Source of the DNA: Persicitalea sp964500445
GTDB taxonomy: Bacteria > Bacteroidota > Bacteroidia > Cytophagales > Spirosomataceae
Direction of reading: 5' to 3'
NCBI GenBank assembly: GCA_964500445.1
Contig: CAZCOG010000005.1
Location: forward strand, 1-64,000
Length of the DNA stretch: 64,000 nt
Of this stretch, positions 63,977 through 64,000 are shown piece by piece (the stretch's first letter is position 1; every line of letters starts with the position of its first letter). The translations under genes and the position numbers were made by a program. The notes beneath the pieces are model-generated. The model made no database searches. It was not told where the DNA came from and saw only the letters and a program-made list of their open reading frames with translations.

Positions 63977-64000
63977 ATCGGCTTCTGTTTTAATGTCTAA

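Noticed and set aside
1..64000. CRISPR arrays, insertion sequences, prophage, integron or rRNA
   Set aside because: No regular short repeats with spacers, transposase or integrase motifs, phage genes or rRNA segments were seen.

Overview
The window looks like chromosomal DNA of a Bacteroidota bacterium, most likely of the order Cytophagales (Spirosomataceae/Cytophagaceae-like). Supporting signs are a SusC/SusD pair, a second carboxypeptidase-plug TonB-dependent receptor, a PorZ-like type IX secretion protein, a DUF3127 protein, HemJ, the absence of clear Shine-Dalgarno sequences, and several promoters of the Bacteroidota form TTG/TTTG-N17-21-TAnnTTTG. Genus-level placement is not possible from this sequence alone. 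No insertion sequence, prophage, integrase or CRISPR array was seen.

Layout. 0.1-5.1 kb: SusC/SusD glycan uptake pair with a terminator. 5.2-7.0 kb: YigZ-family protein and an MFS carrier (minus strand). 7.1-11.6 kb: a plus-strand cluster of a small Cys-containing membrane protein, an MbnH-like diheme peroxidase, an MbnP-family lipoprotein, a second MbnH-like peroxidase and a CDMCGC-bearing outer-membrane protein; hemC follows. 12.7-17.5 kb: TolC/EmrB/EmrA-type efflux operon divergent from a marR gene, with three palindromic operator-like sites between them. 17.6-23.4 kb: M48 lipoprotein protease, an unknown gene, leuA preceded by a leucine-rich leader peptide and an attenuator-type terminator, GDP-mannose pyrophosphorylase, and a DUF3089 hydrolase. 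23.6-31.4 kb: TonB receptor, SUI1/YciH factor, MacB-type permease, TerC exporter and Tat-exported glycosylasparaginase. 31.7-38.9 kb: M20 amidohydrolase, GMC oxidoreductase with an unknown membrane partner, and a DUF6797-cytochrome c protein. 39-47.4 kb: MscS, DUF3127, an SGNH esterase, PlsC, tRNA-Phe, a TPR protein, Hpt, P1 peptidase, xylulokinase and tRNA-Leu. 47.5-55.4 kb: HemJ, a polytopic GT-C-like protein, a MORN-repeat protein, PorZ, a DUF4160 protein and sialate O-acetylesterase. 55.5-64 kb: a DUF3299-like protein with an FtsX-type permease and LolD-type ATPase, a UDP-sugar 4,6-dehydratase, a TIGR01777 epimerase, conserved unknown proteins and a membrane-anchored XRE regulator.

How it fits together. 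Most of the window is ordinary chromosomal housekeeping and glycan/peptide scavenging. The most unusual locus is the MbnP cluster: one MbnP-family lipoprotein sits between two diheme MbnH-like enzymes and is followed by a Cys-rich outer-membrane protein, with no methanobactin precursor in view. That suggests a methanobactin-independent periplasmic copper system. Two regulatory regions can be read in detail: the leuA leader/attenuator, paired with a LeuA that lacks its allosteric domain, and the marR-emrA intergenic region.
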